A DNA stretch of 64,000 nt from JAGWBG01 sp034421095 (GTDB lineage Bacteria > Chloroflexota > Dehalococcoidia > Lucifugimonadales > JAGWBF01). The notes beneath the pieces were generated by a model, which did not search any database, was not told the DNA's origin, and was given only the letters and a program-made list of their open reading frames with translations. Location of the stretch: NCBI GenBank assembly GCA_034421095.1, contig DAOUKR010000018.1, forward strand, positions 93,582 through 157,581. Direction: 5' to 3'. Made by a program: the position numbers and the translations under genes. This document shows, one piece after another, positions 16,656 to 25,212 of this stretch; the stretch's first letter is position 1; each line of letters opens with the position of its first letter.

Positions 16656-16958
16656 TTACAGCGGTTCTCCCCAGAGGTCCACCCACCGTTTGTAAGGATT
16701 ATAGTCAATCGGCTCGATGTCTACTCCTTCGATGGCGTCAATATCATCTTCGTCTTCGATGTCATCAGGCTCAGCCTCGCCTATAACCGTAATCTGGTGT
16801 ATTGTCCCGTCAGCCCATCCGTGAGGCGTATGCCAGGTATCATAGAGATTGGTTGCAATCTCTTTCGCCTTTTCCGGGGAGCGTGCTTTTACAAAGAAAT
16901 CACCGTACACGGACGCTCTAACTTCCACTTGCCATATCTTCATTACCGAGTCTTCCAT
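16656..16958 (-). CDS. Small acidic protein, unknown
   Basis: 100-residue protein. Residues 6-60 (MKIWQVEVRASVYGDFFVKARSPEKAKEIA...) form a predicted alpha/beta fold with an AT-hook-free, hydrophilic surface; residues 68-90 are an acidic stretch (EAEPDDIEDEDDIDAIEG). Start MEDSV has GGGAG at 8 bases; a frame reaching 17021 would read through the promoter. The fold resembles small domains annotated as DpnD/PcfM-like, but I cannot confirm that. It has its own promoter and stands alone between the HNH gene and the periodic protein. Confidence 0.65.
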   Translation of the reverse strand: MEDSVMKIWQVEVRASVYGDFFVKARSPEKAKEIATNLYDTWHTPHGWADGTIHQITVIGEAEPDDIEDEDDIDAIEGVDIEPIDYNPYKRWVDLWGEPL

Positions 16959-16992
16959 GTCAACAACTCCCGTCGCGAAATGTAGAGACGGC

Positions 16993-17021
16993 ATTATCGC
17001 GCCGACTGCGCCGATTTGCAA
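16993..17021 (-). promoter_or_regulatory. Promoter for the small acidic protein
   Basis: TTGCAA (17016-17021) and GATAAT (16993-16998), 17-bp spacing on the minus strand, 35 bp upstream of the start codon. Confidence 0.5.
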
Positions 17022-17038
17022 GAGAGAAATAGACTTAA

Positions 17039-17839
17039 TTATGCCACTTGGTTGAAGATATTTGATATATGGTATTCCAAGAACTCTTTATGGATGGGAT
17101 GCTTCGTTAGTTGCAGAGGTTTGCTATCGTATCGGGCGACTCTCCCAGTGCTCAATACAATCAGTTTGTCCGGGTCAACAGCGATTACTCCGAAATCCAT
17201 CATTGCGTGATGATTAGGACATAGCACCATCATGTTTGTCTCTTTATCAATCCCGCCATGCCTTCGCCCCAGAGGTCTTACGTGATGGGACTCCGCATAT
17301 CGGCTGCCACTTGGCAGTTTGAATGAAAACTTACATATCTGACATCGGTAATCATAGAGAGATTTTAGAAATCTGCTCAGCGCCGAATCACGTATTATTC
17401 GGTTCACTACGCTTTGTTTCCTTCGGGGAATGCCGGCAGTTTCATCTGTGAGGCTTATCACCGGCTCGATAATCTCAGTTCCTTCTTCAAGGTCAACCGC
17501 TTGCTGATTCCTGGCAAGGTAAAAATTTTCCCTCCATTGGTAAAAGCGGTCTATTCCCTGTGCTTCCCAGAATTGCACACCGGGCGTGAACTCTGACCCC
17601 GAAACGGCTCTCACGTAGTCTATAAAGACTGAGCTTGTCATGTGCATCAACCCACGGGCTTGAGTCTCCCGCAGGTCTATGTCCAGTTCTTCTTTGTAGA
17701 ACCTCCTGATGCTCTGAACCAAAGATACTCCTTCACCTTTTAGCCTTCGCTCCAATATCTGCAAGTAAAAATCGAAGCCCGACTCCACAGCGTCAGGATT
17801 ATCTCTCCAATTGACTCGTTCTAGAAATGGTCGTTCCAT
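17039..17839 (-). CDS. HNH endonuclease-domain protein
   Basis: 266-residue predicted nuclease. The C-terminal part carries an HNH/beta-beta-alpha-metal motif: Cys166 and Cys169 (CQIC), SHHVRPLG at 184-191, Asn202, and CPNHH at 207-211. This matches the HNH domains at the C-terminus of restriction-like proteins. The N-terminal 130 residues are unrelated to any family I know. No methyltransferase is adjacent, so it is not an obvious restriction-modification pair; a stand-alone defence nuclease is possible. It is preceded by a degraded, GC-rich gap and may have arrived by transfer. Confidence 0.78.
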   Translation of the reverse strand: MERPFLERVNWRDNPDAVESGFDFYLQILERRLKGEGVSLVQSIRRFYKEELDIDLRETQARGLMHMTSSVFIDYVRAVSGSEFTPGVQFWEAQGIDRFYQWRENFYLARNQQAVDLEEGTEIIEPVISLTDETAGIPRRKQSVVNRIIRDSALSRFLKSLYDYRCQICKFSFKLPSGSRYAESHHVRPLGRRHGGIDKETNMMVLCPNHHAMMDFGVIAVDPDKLIVLSTGRVARYDSKPLQLTKHPIHKEFLEYHISNIFNQVA

Positions 17840-17844
17840 TTCGG

Positions 17845-18110
17845 TTTACCCCCCCTCATCCTCCAAGGAGACCCCGGCTTGCCCCGTCCCAACGACAGAA
17901 GCCCCACCGGAATCGGTAGGGCTTCCACTGCGCAGGTACGACATCCGGCCCGGGCTCATGGGGCATTCCGGGCTTGCTGTATGCGCCAATGTCTACCCGC
18001 CTCCATCCCAGAGGACACGGAGCGCTTTCAAGATATTTATCCCTGGGACAACCCGCTCAACAGGGACCTACCGGGCTGGGGGATCTCACCCTTCCCCACC
18101 ACGGCTCCGC
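17845..18110 (-). other. Structured, probably degraded region (possible IS605/tnpB tail)
   Basis: This 270-bp gap has no intact gene. On the minus strand a broken frame reads NILKALRVLWDGGG, a stop, then PTDSGGASVVGTG up to the HNH gene, which recalls the end of an IS605-type tnpB gene, but I cannot prove it. It also contains a 12-bp stem with one mismatch and a GAAT loop at 17898-17925 and further GC-rich inverted repeats. A structured RNA is the alternative reading. Confidence 0.25.
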
Positions 18111-18121
18111 GCCATATATGA

Positions 18122-18562
18122 TCATTGCTCAAGGGGTGTGAGGTCCAGGTCGGGCGGGGGATAATCAGGTAGCTTCCAGACGATATATTCCTTGTCGTTC
18201 AGCTTGTGGTAGTCGTTGGCGTTGCGAATGCCCTCCTGGAACGCCACCTCAAACTTCTCCCAGTCCTTGGCCTTGATCCCCTCTTCCATGGCGCCTAGGT
18301 CGTCCTTCATAAAGGTATCAAGGTGCTCCGTATATTTGGGTCGGGTGATAGTTCCCAGTTCCATCAGCACCTTGATTTCTCCCAGCTGGAAATCGGCCAT
18401 GACCCAGTTGCCTGCCTTTGCAGAGTAGTAGAGCTTCCAGTACCTCTGGCCGACCTCCGGCATGATTCTCGCCAGGCCAGGCTGTATAACTGCCAGGTCG
18501 TCAATGGAGAGGTAGGTCTTTCCGCTCCAGCCTACTGGTTTGTCGGAGTCCGGGGTAGTCAT
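18122..18562 (-). CDS. Conserved-looking hypothetical protein
   Basis: 146-residue soluble protein of unknown family. It is mostly helical with Trp/Tyr-rich patches (MPEVGQRYWKLYYSAKAGNWVMADFQLGEIK), and ends YPPPDLDLTPLEQ. The start at MTTPDSD is fixed by AGGAGG at 8 bases. A longer frame to 18652 includes the words WTPAFAGVT, which are the translation of a dispersed repeat and not real protein. No Cys pairs, signal peptide or catalytic motif seen. Four-helix cytochrome-like architecture without heme motifs is possible. Confidence 0.7.
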   Translation of the reverse strand: MTTPDSDKPVGWSGKTYLSIDDLAVIQPGLARIMPEVGQRYWKLYYSAKAGNWVMADFQLGEIKVLMELGTITRPKYTEHLDTFMKDDLGAMEEGIKAKDWEKFEVAFQEGIRNANDYHKLNDKEYIVWKLPDYPPPDLDLTPLEQ

Positions 18563-18587
18563 ATCTATATCCTCCTGAATTGGAATC

Positions 18588-18727
18588 GTCACTCCGGCGA
18601 AGGCCGGAGTCCAGAATAGAGCTCCGGTTTCCTCACACGTCTTTCCCCTCATCCCAGCCTTCTCCCACTAGGGGAGAAGGAGCAACGCCCCCTCGCCCTT
18701 GACGGGAGAGGGTTGGGGTGAGGGTGA
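18588..18727. repeat. Dispersed inverted repeats (families B and C)
   Basis: A half copy of the GTCATTCC-type repeat (18588-18614) is followed by two GGGAGAAGG/GAGAGGG-type hairpins (18657-18727). Similar copies occur at 19796, 32221, 48973 (family C) and 32300, 48143, 61988, 63016 (family B). Confidence 0.75.
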
Positions 18728-18798
18728 ACAATTGTAAACGGTCCGGCAAAAACCCATACAATTATACACCTTATTCCCCCTTCTCGACTATCTTCCGA

Positions 18799-18827
18799 TT
18801 GATAAACCATACAGGCCATCGTATAAT
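18799..18827 (+). promoter_or_regulatory. Promoter for pdxS-pdxT
   Basis: TTGATA (18799-18804) and TATAAT (18822-18827) with 17-bp spacing, giving a leader of about 60 nt before pdxS. Confidence 0.75.
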
Positions 18828-18893
18828 GGTGGATAAAGCCTGCCCTGGCGCTAGGCTGGGGTAAGATGCCTAATTCCGGTGGAGGAATAAGAG

Positions 18894-19781
18894 ATGGCAG
18901 ATACAGGTACGTGGAGAGTCAAGGCGGGACTGGCCCAGATGCTCAAGGGCGGGGTTATCATGGACGTGGTCAACGCAGAGCAAGCCCAGATAGCGGCTGA
19001 CGCAGGGGCCGTATCTGTCATGGCCCTTGAGCGTGTTCCCGCCGACATACGCGCCATGGGCGGTGTGGCACGCATGGCGGACCCCACCAAGATTCAAGAA
19101 ATTATTGATTCGGTGACCATTCCGGTGATGGCCAAATGCCGAATCGGGCACTTTGTGGAGGCACAGGTCCTCGAGGCTATGGGTGTGGACTATATAGACG
19201 AATCAGAGGTGCTTACTCCTGCCGATGAGAGTCACCACGTTTGGAAACACAACTTCAAAGTCCCCTTCGTTTGCGGTTGCCGAGACCTGGGAGAGGCTTT
19301 GAGGCGTATCGGCGAGGGCGCGGCCATGATACGCACCAAGGGCGAAGCCGGCACCGGCGACGTGGTTGAGGCCGTGCGGCACATGCGGACGGTTATGGAT
19401 GCCATACGCAGGTTGCAGAACATGGCCGAGGATGAGTTGCCCACCGCGGCCAAGGAGTTGGGCGTGGACATGGACCTGCTGATGGAGACCCGGAATCAGG
19501 GGCGGCTGCCGGTGGTCAATTTCGCTGCGGGCGGGGTGGCGAGTCCCGCCGATGCCGCGATGATGATGCAGCTGGGGGCTGACGGGGTCTTCGTGGGCTC
19601 CGGGATATTCAAGTCCGGGGACCCGGCAAAACGAGCGAAAGCTATCGTGCAGGCAGTTACCCATTATAATGATCCGAAGATAATCGCAGAGGTGTCCAGG
19701 GACCTGGGTGAGCCTATGGTGGGCATCGGTGTGAGCTCTCTGAGGGCGGAAGAATTACTCGCGCCCCGTGGGAACCTGTAG
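18894..19781 (+). CDS. pdxS: Pyridoxal 5'-phosphate synthase, synthase subunit PdxS
   Basis: PdxS condenses ribose 5-phosphate, glyceraldehyde 3-phosphate and ammonia into pyridoxal phosphate, as a dodecamer fed with ammonia by PdxT. The 295-residue barrel has Asp24, the ribose-binding Lys81 (MAKCRIGHF) and Lys149 (RTKGEAGTG) at the canonical positions. The ATG has GGAGG at 8 bases and a clear promoter upstream. pdxT follows after 42 bp, but that short gap is filled by a dispersed repeat. This is the DXP-independent B6 pathway. Confidence 0.97.
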   Translation: MADTGTWRVKAGLAQMLKGGVIMDVVNAEQAQIAADAGAVSVMALERVPADIRAMGGVARMADPTKIQEIIDSVTIPVMAKCRIGHFVEAQVLEAMGVDYIDESEVLTPADESHHVWKHNFKVPFVCGCRDLGEALRRIGEGAAMIRTKGEAGTGDVVEAVRHMRTVMDAIRRLQNMAEDELPTAAKELGVDMDLLMETRNQGRLPVVNFAAGGVASPADAAMMMQLGADGVFVGSGIFKSGDPAKRAKAIVQAVTHYNDPKIIAEVSRDLGEPMVGIGVSSLRAEELLAPRGNL

Positions 19782-19795
19782 ACGCACACTCAAGA

Positions 19796-19830
19796 CCCCC
19801 TCTCCCCTTGGGAGAGGGCTGGGGTGAGGG
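19796..19830. repeat. Family C dispersed repeat inside the pdxS-pdxT gap
   Basis: CTCTCCCC-TT-GGGAGAG hairpin followed by GGCTGGGGTGAGGG, the same unit found at 18690, 32221 and 48973. Its last bases supply the GTG start and the G-rich ribosome-binding region of pdxT. Confidence 0.75.
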
Positions 19831-20441
19831 AAATTCGTAAAGTAGGAGTCCTGGCTGTACAGGGAGATTTTGCCGAGCATATCGCCGTCCTGAAGCGCTT
19901 GGGTGTGGACACGGCGGAGATCCGGTTGCCTCGCGACTTGGATAATGTGGAAGCCCTCATTATGCCTGGTGGCGAGAGCACCACTTTCAGCTATCTGATG
20001 GACCTCTACGACCTTAAAGGGCCGATCAAGAAGATGGCCGGTATGGGAGTCCCCATCTGGGGCACCTGCGCCGGCATGATTATGATGGCCAGAGAATTGA
20101 CCGACAAGGAACCTACACCCATGGGGCTTATGGACATCCTGGTGACCCGTAATGCCTTTGGCAGACAGATAGATAGCTTCGAGGCAGACCTGGAAATCAA
20201 GGACCTGGGTGAAGAGGCCTTTCGCGCCATCTTCATCAGGGCACCCGTCATATTGGACGTAGGCCAGGGCGTGGATATACTGGCCCATCTCCCTGACGGA
20301 AAGCCTGTGGCCGTGCGGCAGGGCAACCTCCTGGCTACCGCCTTTCACCCCGAGCTATCCCCGGACACTCGATTGCACCAATATTTTCTGAACTTGAAAC
20401 AAGCCTGTCCCGTACCGGGGTACGGGAGTGGTGTTATCTAA
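19824..20441 (+). CDS. pdxT: Pyridoxal 5'-phosphate synthase, glutaminase subunit PdxT
   Basis: Class I glutamine amidotransferase that supplies ammonia to PdxS. The 205 residues hold the triad Cys82 (GTCAGM), His175 and Glu177 (AFHPE), and the GGES loop near residue 49. The likely GTG start lies within a dispersed repeat unit, so the first two or three residues are repeat-encoded; the conserved protein begins at VGVLAVQGDF. Co-transcribed with pdxS. Confidence 0.95.
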   Translation: MREIRKVGVLAVQGDFAEHIAVLKRLGVDTAEIRLPRDLDNVEALIMPGGESTTFSYLMDLYDLKGPIKKMAGMGVPIWGTCAGMIMMARELTDKEPTPMGLMDILVTRNAFGRQIDSFEADLEIKDLGEEAFRAIFIRAPVILDVGQGVDILAHLPDGKPVAVRQGNLLATAFHPELSPDTRLHQYFLNLKQACPVPGYGSGVI

Positions 20442-20510
20442 GGGGACGATGCAGCTTCGACCTACAGGCGATGTCCTGAGACGTACCCTGAATCCCGTGG
20501 AGGCGCTGGT

Positions 20511-22058
20511 TTGGTAGCTGTAGACAAATGGGTTCAGGATGACCTGGATGACCTTCTCGATGCTCTGCCACCCAGAGTGAGTGACCCGCTCAAAGCGAGG
20601 GATGACCGCAAAGACTTATTGGAAGTAATCCTCGACTTGGGACGCGCCCCCGAGGCACGATTCCTCTCCGGCGATATAACCCTGGACCCCAGGGAAGTGG
20701 ACGAGAATGACCTTCAGTACGTAGCGGCAAGGGTGAGCGAGTTCGGTGGTGACAATCGGGCGGGCATTCCTCGCACGTTGCACCGAATATCGGCTATAAG
20801 GAACCGCAAGTATGGAATCGTCGGCATTACCTGTCGTGTCGGTAGGGCCGTGTTCGGGACCATCGGGATTATCGAGGACCTGGTATTCTCCGGGAAGAGC
20901 ATTCTACTCCTGGGCAGACCCGGCGTCGGAAAGACCACCATGCTCCGGGAGGTAGCCCGCGTCCTGGCGGATACCGCAAAGAGGCGAGTCATTATTGTGG
21001 ACACCTCCAACGAGATAGCCGGCGACGGCGACATACCCCACCCGGCCATCGGCCACGCCCGCCGGATGCAGGTCTCCACTCCCGCCCAGCAGCACGCCGT
21101 GATGATTGAGGCCGTGGAGAATCACATGCCCCAGGTGATAATTGTTGATGAAATGGGCACGGAATTGGAGGCTGCCGCCGCACGGACCATCGCCGAGCGG
21201 GGCGTCCAGCTTATCGCCACCGCCCACGGAAATACCCTGGACAACCTGATAGTTAATCCGACCCTTTCAGACCTGATCGGAGGCATCCAGTCCGTAACTC
21301 TGGGTGACGAAGAGGCACGGAGAAGGGGCACCCAGAAGACCACCCTGGAAAGGAAGGCGCCCCCCACTTTCGACGTGGTGGTGGAGATTCAAAGTTGGGA
21401 GCGGGTTGCCATTCACGATGATGTGACCCGTGTAGTGGACACGTGGCTCAGGGGCTATCCCATTACGCCGGAATCACGATGGCTTGACGAGTCCGGCCAG
21501 GTGAAGAAGGCCAAGGAAGTAAGCTCTAGCCGCGAGCCTTCCAGCGCCCAAACCGTCCAGCAATACGCGGATGCCAGCAACGATCTTGCCCTGGATAAAG
21601 CCGATGAGACCCGGATATTTCTTTTTGGAGTGGGCCGCGAGAAGGTAGAACAGGCGGCAGAATCCATAGGATTTCCGGTAAACGTGGTGAACGACCTCCG
21701 TGGGGCCGACGTAGTCCTCACCACCAAGACCCACTACAGGCGCGGCTCACAGCTAGTGAGAGCAGCCGAGAGGACGGGCAAGCCCGTCTACGTGCTCAGG
21801 AAGAACACGGTGCCCCAGGTGCACCAGTTTCTCAGGGCAGTGGCCGGAAATCAGGATAACGACGGCGCAGTGGGGGTTGCCCTGGAGGAGGCCCGCGAGG
21901 CCGCACAGCGAGTAATTAACGGGGTGAAGTCAGTTGACTTGCACCCCCAGCGGGCCTACATACGCAGGCTTCAACACCTCCTGGCCGAAGAGTACCAGGT
22001 GGCCTCCGTAAGCAGTGGCAGGGACCCCAACCGGCGCGTCACCTTCCACAAGGCTTAG
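20511..22058 (+). CDS. AAA ATPase with R3H domain (SpoIIIAA/Ycf45-like)
   Basis: 515-residue P-loop ATPase related to Ycf45 and stage III sporulation protein AA. Walker A is GRPGVGKT (135-142), Walker B IIVDE (210-214). The C-terminal 80 residues look like an R3H single-strand nucleic-acid-binding domain (RAYIRRLQHLLAEEYQ ... DPNRRVTF). The start is a TTG with GGAGG at 8 bases. It follows pdxT by 69 bp and is followed by tmk 10 bp later. Function in non-sporulating bacteria is unknown; a role in DNA or RNA handling is inferred from the R3H domain. Confidence 0.88.
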   Translation: MVAVDKWVQDDLDDLLDALPPRVSDPLKARDDRKDLLEVILDLGRAPEARFLSGDITLDPREVDENDLQYVAARVSEFGGDNRAGIPRTLHRISAIRNRKYGIVGITCRVGRAVFGTIGIIEDLVFSGKSILLLGRPGVGKTTMLREVARVLADTAKRRVIIVDTSNEIAGDGDIPHPAIGHARRMQVSTPAQQHAVMIEAVENHMPQVIIVDEMGTELEAAAARTIAERGVQLIATAHGNTLDNLIVNPTLSDLIGGIQSVTLGDEEARRRGTQKTTLERKAPPTFDVVVEIQSWERVAIHDDVTRVVDTWLRGYPITPESRWLDESGQVKKAKEVSSSREPSSAQTVQQYADASNDLALDKADETRIFLFGVGREKVEQAAESIGFPVNVVNDLRGADVVLTTKTHYRRGSQLVRAAERTGKPVYVLRKNTVPQVHQFLRAVAGNQDNDGAVGVALEEAREAAQRVINGVKSVDLHPQRAYIRRLQHLLAEEYQVASVSSGRDPNRRVTFHKA

Positions 22059-22068
22059 GGCCGGCTTT

Positions 22069-22734
22069 TTGGGCCTGTTCATCGTTTTCGAAGGCGGTGA
22101 AGGTGCTGGCAAAAGCACCCAGGCCCGCATGCTGAGCCGACGCCTGACCCGCGAGGGCTACCAGGTTGTGCTGACCCACGAACCCGGCGGGACTCCCTTG
22201 GGGGAAGCGGTGCGGCGGTGGCTCAAGACCCGCCCAGGCCTTACGCCCACTACAGAGCTTATGCTCTTCACCGCCGCCAGGGCGCAGCTTGTGGAAACGG
22301 TGATTTCTCCCGCCCTTGAGTCCGGTCGGATAGTGGTCTGTGACCGCTTTGTAGCATCCACGGTGGCGTATCAGGGCTGCGGGCGTGGGCTGGACCTGCA
22401 GCTAATCAACCGGCTGAACAGGGCGGCCACCCACGACCTCTTCCCGGACCTGACAGTGTTCCTGGACATGGAGGTAGAGTCTGGCCTGGCCCGCAAAAAG
22501 GGCCATCTGGGTGGGCAGACTGGTGAGCGAGACACCTTCGAGTCCGAAACCCTGGAGTTCCACCGTAGGGTAAGGGAGGGCTATCTGGACCTGGCATCCT
22601 CAGAGCCTCCTGGCTGCTCAGGCAGGGAGGGCTGGCTGGTGATAGATGGAACCCTGCCAAGGGATACCATTGCGTCCCGAATCTGGGAAAAAGTCCGGCA
22701 ACTCCTTGACGACAGGCCCGCCGACGCTAAATGA
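22069..22734 (+). CDS. tmk: Thymidylate kinase
   Basis: dTMP kinase, converting dTMP to dTDP with ATP. The P-loop is FEGGEGAGKST (7-17), followed by EPGGTPLGE, and the DRF(V)ASTVAYQG motif binding dTMP. Start is placed at a TTG (GLFIVFEGG follows) just after the ATPase stop codon, because the family begins here; the frame extends upstream to 22015 but only inside the previous gene. 221 residues is normal. It ends 8 bases inside the convergent CoA-transferase gene. Confidence 0.93.
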   Translation: MGLFIVFEGGEGAGKSTQARMLSRRLTREGYQVVLTHEPGGTPLGEAVRRWLKTRPGLTPTTELMLFTAARAQLVETVISPALESGRIVVCDRFVASTVAYQGCGRGLDLQLINRLNRAATHDLFPDLTVFLDMEVESGLARKKGHLGGQTGERDTFESETLEFHRRVREGYLDLASSEPPGCSGREGWLVIDGTLPRDTIASRIWEKVRQLLDDRPADAK

Positions 22735-23974
22735 CCCCGTCCTCCCGTAGTTGGGCTATTTCCGATGGCTCCAGCCCAAGGACTTGCCCATAAACCAGGT
22801 CATTGTCATAGCCAAGGGCCACCGACCCCCTCCATACCTTGCCCGGAGTCAGGGAGAACTTGGGCGAGATGCCCGTACCCTTGACCCTTCTGCCCAGTTG
22901 CACGTCATCCCACTCGATGTGGGTGTTTCGCATCTGAAAATGGGGGTCCTCGGCCATGTCCTTGGGGGTCATTATGGAGCAGCAGGCCACCCGCCCGGCG
23001 TTCATGGTGTCCTCTACTTCCTTCACGGTCCGCTCCTCCACCCAGCCTCGCAGGATGGCGTCGAACTCAATCCCTCCCTGTGACTCCACCTGGCGGTGGG
23101 CATTCCGCCATTTCTCCTCCGTGGGGTCAAGGCCCAATACTCGGCATACGCGGTCGAAGACTACCCCGACAGCGGCGATGATAACCCAACCATCCTTGGC
23201 CTGATAGGTGTCGTAGGGTTGAAACAGCCCCGCCTTGTTACCGGCGCGTTCTCGGACTATTCCCAACTCGTTATAGGCCACCATGGTGCCGGCCAGGATG
23301 TGGTGGATGGCCTCATACTGGGCAAGGTCAATGACTTGCCCTTTCCCTGTGCGCTGGGCATAGATATATCCGGCCAAAGACGACCAGAGGCAGAAGAGGG
23401 CAGTGATGTAGTCTGCCGTCCAGGGAGTCGCCTTCACGGGAGGATCAGGTTCGGGGAAGCCCGTCAGGTTCATCATTCCGCCGAAGGCTTGCCCTATGAA
23501 ATCGTAGGATGCCCTGCCCAGATAATCGGGGTGCCCGTCCTGGCCGTAGCCCGACACGTGTGCAATGACGATGCGGGGATTGACTCCGGTCACGGTCTCG
23601 TCGTCCAGTCCCCACTCCCTGTATGTCCCGGGTATGGAAGATTCCATCCAGATGTCCGTATAAGAAATAAACTGAAGGAACAACTCCTTGCCCCTGGTTG
23701 TGCTCAGGTCCAGGGTAACGTGAAAGATGTTGCGACGGTCCTGGACCCAGCCGGCGGCAACGGACGTGCCGTCGTTAGCCTCAATGGGAAACTCCAGATT
23801 CCTCCATACGCCGTCCCCTACCCCAGGCCGCTCAATCTGGATTACCTCTGCGCCCATTTCGGCGGCCATCTCCGCCGCAAAGGGCTGGGCAATTATGGTC
23901 CCGGTGGATAGGATACGCACTCCCTGGAGAGGACCGAAGAGCTCGGGAAGTAGCGAAGGCCTCTGCTGGTCCAT
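22727..23974 (-). CDS. CaiB/BaiF family CoA-transferase
   Basis: Family III CoA-transferase of 415 residues. LQGVRILSTGTIIAQPFAAEMAAEMGAEVIQIERP is the standard N-terminal Rossmann start, and the catalytic Asp lies in GKGQVIDLA (about residue 216). AAGGAGG 7 bases before the ATG selects this start over one at 24058. It stands alone, convergent with tmk and divergent from the flippase-like gene, with an operator-like palindrome in the divergent gap. More distant from the four clustered paralogues than they are from each other, judged by eye. Substrate unknown. Confidence 0.9.
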   Translation of the reverse strand: MDQQRPSLLPELFGPLQGVRILSTGTIIAQPFAAEMAAEMGAEVIQIERPGVGDGVWRNLEFPIEANDGTSVAAGWVQDRRNIFHVTLDLSTTRGKELFLQFISYTDIWMESSIPGTYREWGLDDETVTGVNPRIVIAHVSGYGQDGHPDYLGRASYDFIGQAFGGMMNLTGFPEPDPPVKATPWTADYITALFCLWSSLAGYIYAQRTGKGQVIDLAQYEAIHHILAGTMVAYNELGIVRERAGNKAGLFQPYDTYQAKDGWVIIAAVGVVFDRVCRVLGLDPTEEKWRNAHRQVESQGGIEFDAILRGWVEERTVKEVEDTMNAGRVACCSIMTPKDMAEDPHFQMRNTHIEWDDVQLGRRVKGTGISPKFSLTPGKVWRGSVALGYDNDLVYGQVLGLEPSEIAQLREDGVI

Positions 23975-24060
23975 ACATGTCCTCCTTGCCGTTTGTTCTC
24001 GCCCTAGTATAGCGGCTGGCCCGTTGAGCATCAACGGAAGGGGTATACTTGACACCAATA

Positions 24061-24077
24061 ATGGTGGGCCTCACCAT
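24061..24077. promoter_or_regulatory. Operator-like palindrome in divergent gap
   Basis: ATGGTG-GGCCT-CACCAT, perfect 6-bp arms around a near-palindromic centre, midway between the divergent CoA-transferase and flippase-like genes. Resembles GntR-type or TetR-type operators in form; no regulator gene is adjacent. The rest of 23975-24198 shows nothing else certain. Confidence 0.35.
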
Positions 24078-24198
24078 AACCTGATAGGACCTGTTCGCAA
24101 TGCGATCCGTCACCCTATAATGGGGGAGACCATCTCTCCGTCATTAGTCCCGTCGTGCCCACAAACTCTTCTCATTGGTGGTCACAGGCGCAAGTAAT

Positions 24199-25191
24199 AT
24201 GAAACACCGGGGCCTGATAGCCTTCTTCTTTCTGGCAATAGCCGTATTTGCCGGGCTGGCGCTCTACGGAGACCTGCCGGAGCTTCTCCACCAGGTCTCT
24301 TCCTTCTCCGTAACCTACTGGCTCGCGGTACTTGGCCTTGCCCTGGCCAACTATCTCCTTCGACTGGTGCGCTGGCACTACTATCTCAGGGTGTTGGGCA
24401 TCCGCATAGGAAGCGGGGACAGCGTCGCCATATTCATGGCCGGCTTGGGCATGGCAATAACCCCCGGGCGTGTGGGTGAGTTAGCCAAGTCCTATTTCCT
24501 CAAAGATAAGATGGGCGTTCCAGTGGCCCGGTCCTCTGTTGTCGTGATTGCCGAGCGCATTACGGACCTGATAGCGGTGTTGCTTCTCAGCCTCTGGGGG
24601 CTGACGCTCGTGCCCTACGGCTGGGTAGCAGCACTGGTGGTGCTGGCGGCATTTGGAGCCTTCATCCTGCTTGCGGTCACCCCTTGGGGAAGTGAGAAGA
24701 TGCTCCGTCTGCCCGTAATCCGACGGTGGAGTCCTTTCTTGACCACATCAAGGGACGGGTTTCGACAAATATTCTCGATAAAACCCCTGGCTATAGCGGT
24801 CGTGCTGGGTATGCTGGCCTGGTTTGCGGAGGGGTTCGGTCTCTGGCTGGTGCTGCGCGGTCTTGATGCGACTGGGTCCTTGGGACATGCTATCTCCATA
24901 TATGCCGCGGCAACCCTCCTGGGTGCTATTACGCTGCTCCCCGGGGGACTGGTGGGCACAGAGGGCGGCATGGTAGCATTGCTACAGCAAGTGGAGGGCA
25001 TGACCAAGACCCAGGCTTCTTCAGCGACCTTTATAATCAGGATTTGCACCCTCTGGTTCGCCCTGCTAATAGGACTTCTGGCCTTGATATACGTGCAGAT
25101 ATTTATGCCCAAAAGAGCTTCCCCTGAAGAAATTGCCGAGGAGGTTGGCCCTTCTCCCCTTTATTCCGACCCACCCGGAGAAGTAAGCTAG
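24199..25191 (+). CDS. Lysylphosphatidylglycerol synthase-like flippase (UPF0104 membrane protein)
   Basis: 330-residue polytopic membrane protein of the UPF0104/AglD/YbhN family, related to the flippase half of MprF. Eight or so hydrophobic segments are visible, with motifs NYLLRLVRWHYYLRVLGI, TPGRVGELAKSYFLKDK and LPGGLVGTEGGMVALL typical of the family. Start at MKHRGLIAFFF was chosen because it begins the first helix; the ribosome site is weak. A UbiA-type polyprenyl transferase follows after 21 bp, so the pair may build and flip a polyprenyl-linked glycolipid. Confidence 0.87.
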   Translation: MKHRGLIAFFFLAIAVFAGLALYGDLPELLHQVSSFSVTYWLAVLGLALANYLLRLVRWHYYLRVLGIRIGSGDSVAIFMAGLGMAITPGRVGELAKSYFLKDKMGVPVARSSVVVIAERITDLIAVLLLSLWGLTLVPYGWVAALVVLAAFGAFILLAVTPWGSEKMLRLPVIRRWSPFLTTSRDGFRQIFSIKPLAIAVVLGMLAWFAEGFGLWLVLRGLDATGSLGHAISIYAAATLLGAITLLPGGLVGTEGGMVALLQQVEGMTKTQASSATFIIRICTLWFALLIGLLALIYVQIFMPKRASPEEIAEEVGPSPLYSDPPGEVS

Positions 25192-25212
25192 GGATGATGA
25201 GAGGGAGTAGGT

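Noticed and set aside
17845..18110. SRP RNA, 6S RNA or RNase P RNA
   Set aside because: I looked for the GGAA-tetraloop SRP motif and the conserved RNase P core on both strands and did not find them; 6S cannot be excluded by eye but nothing specific supports it.
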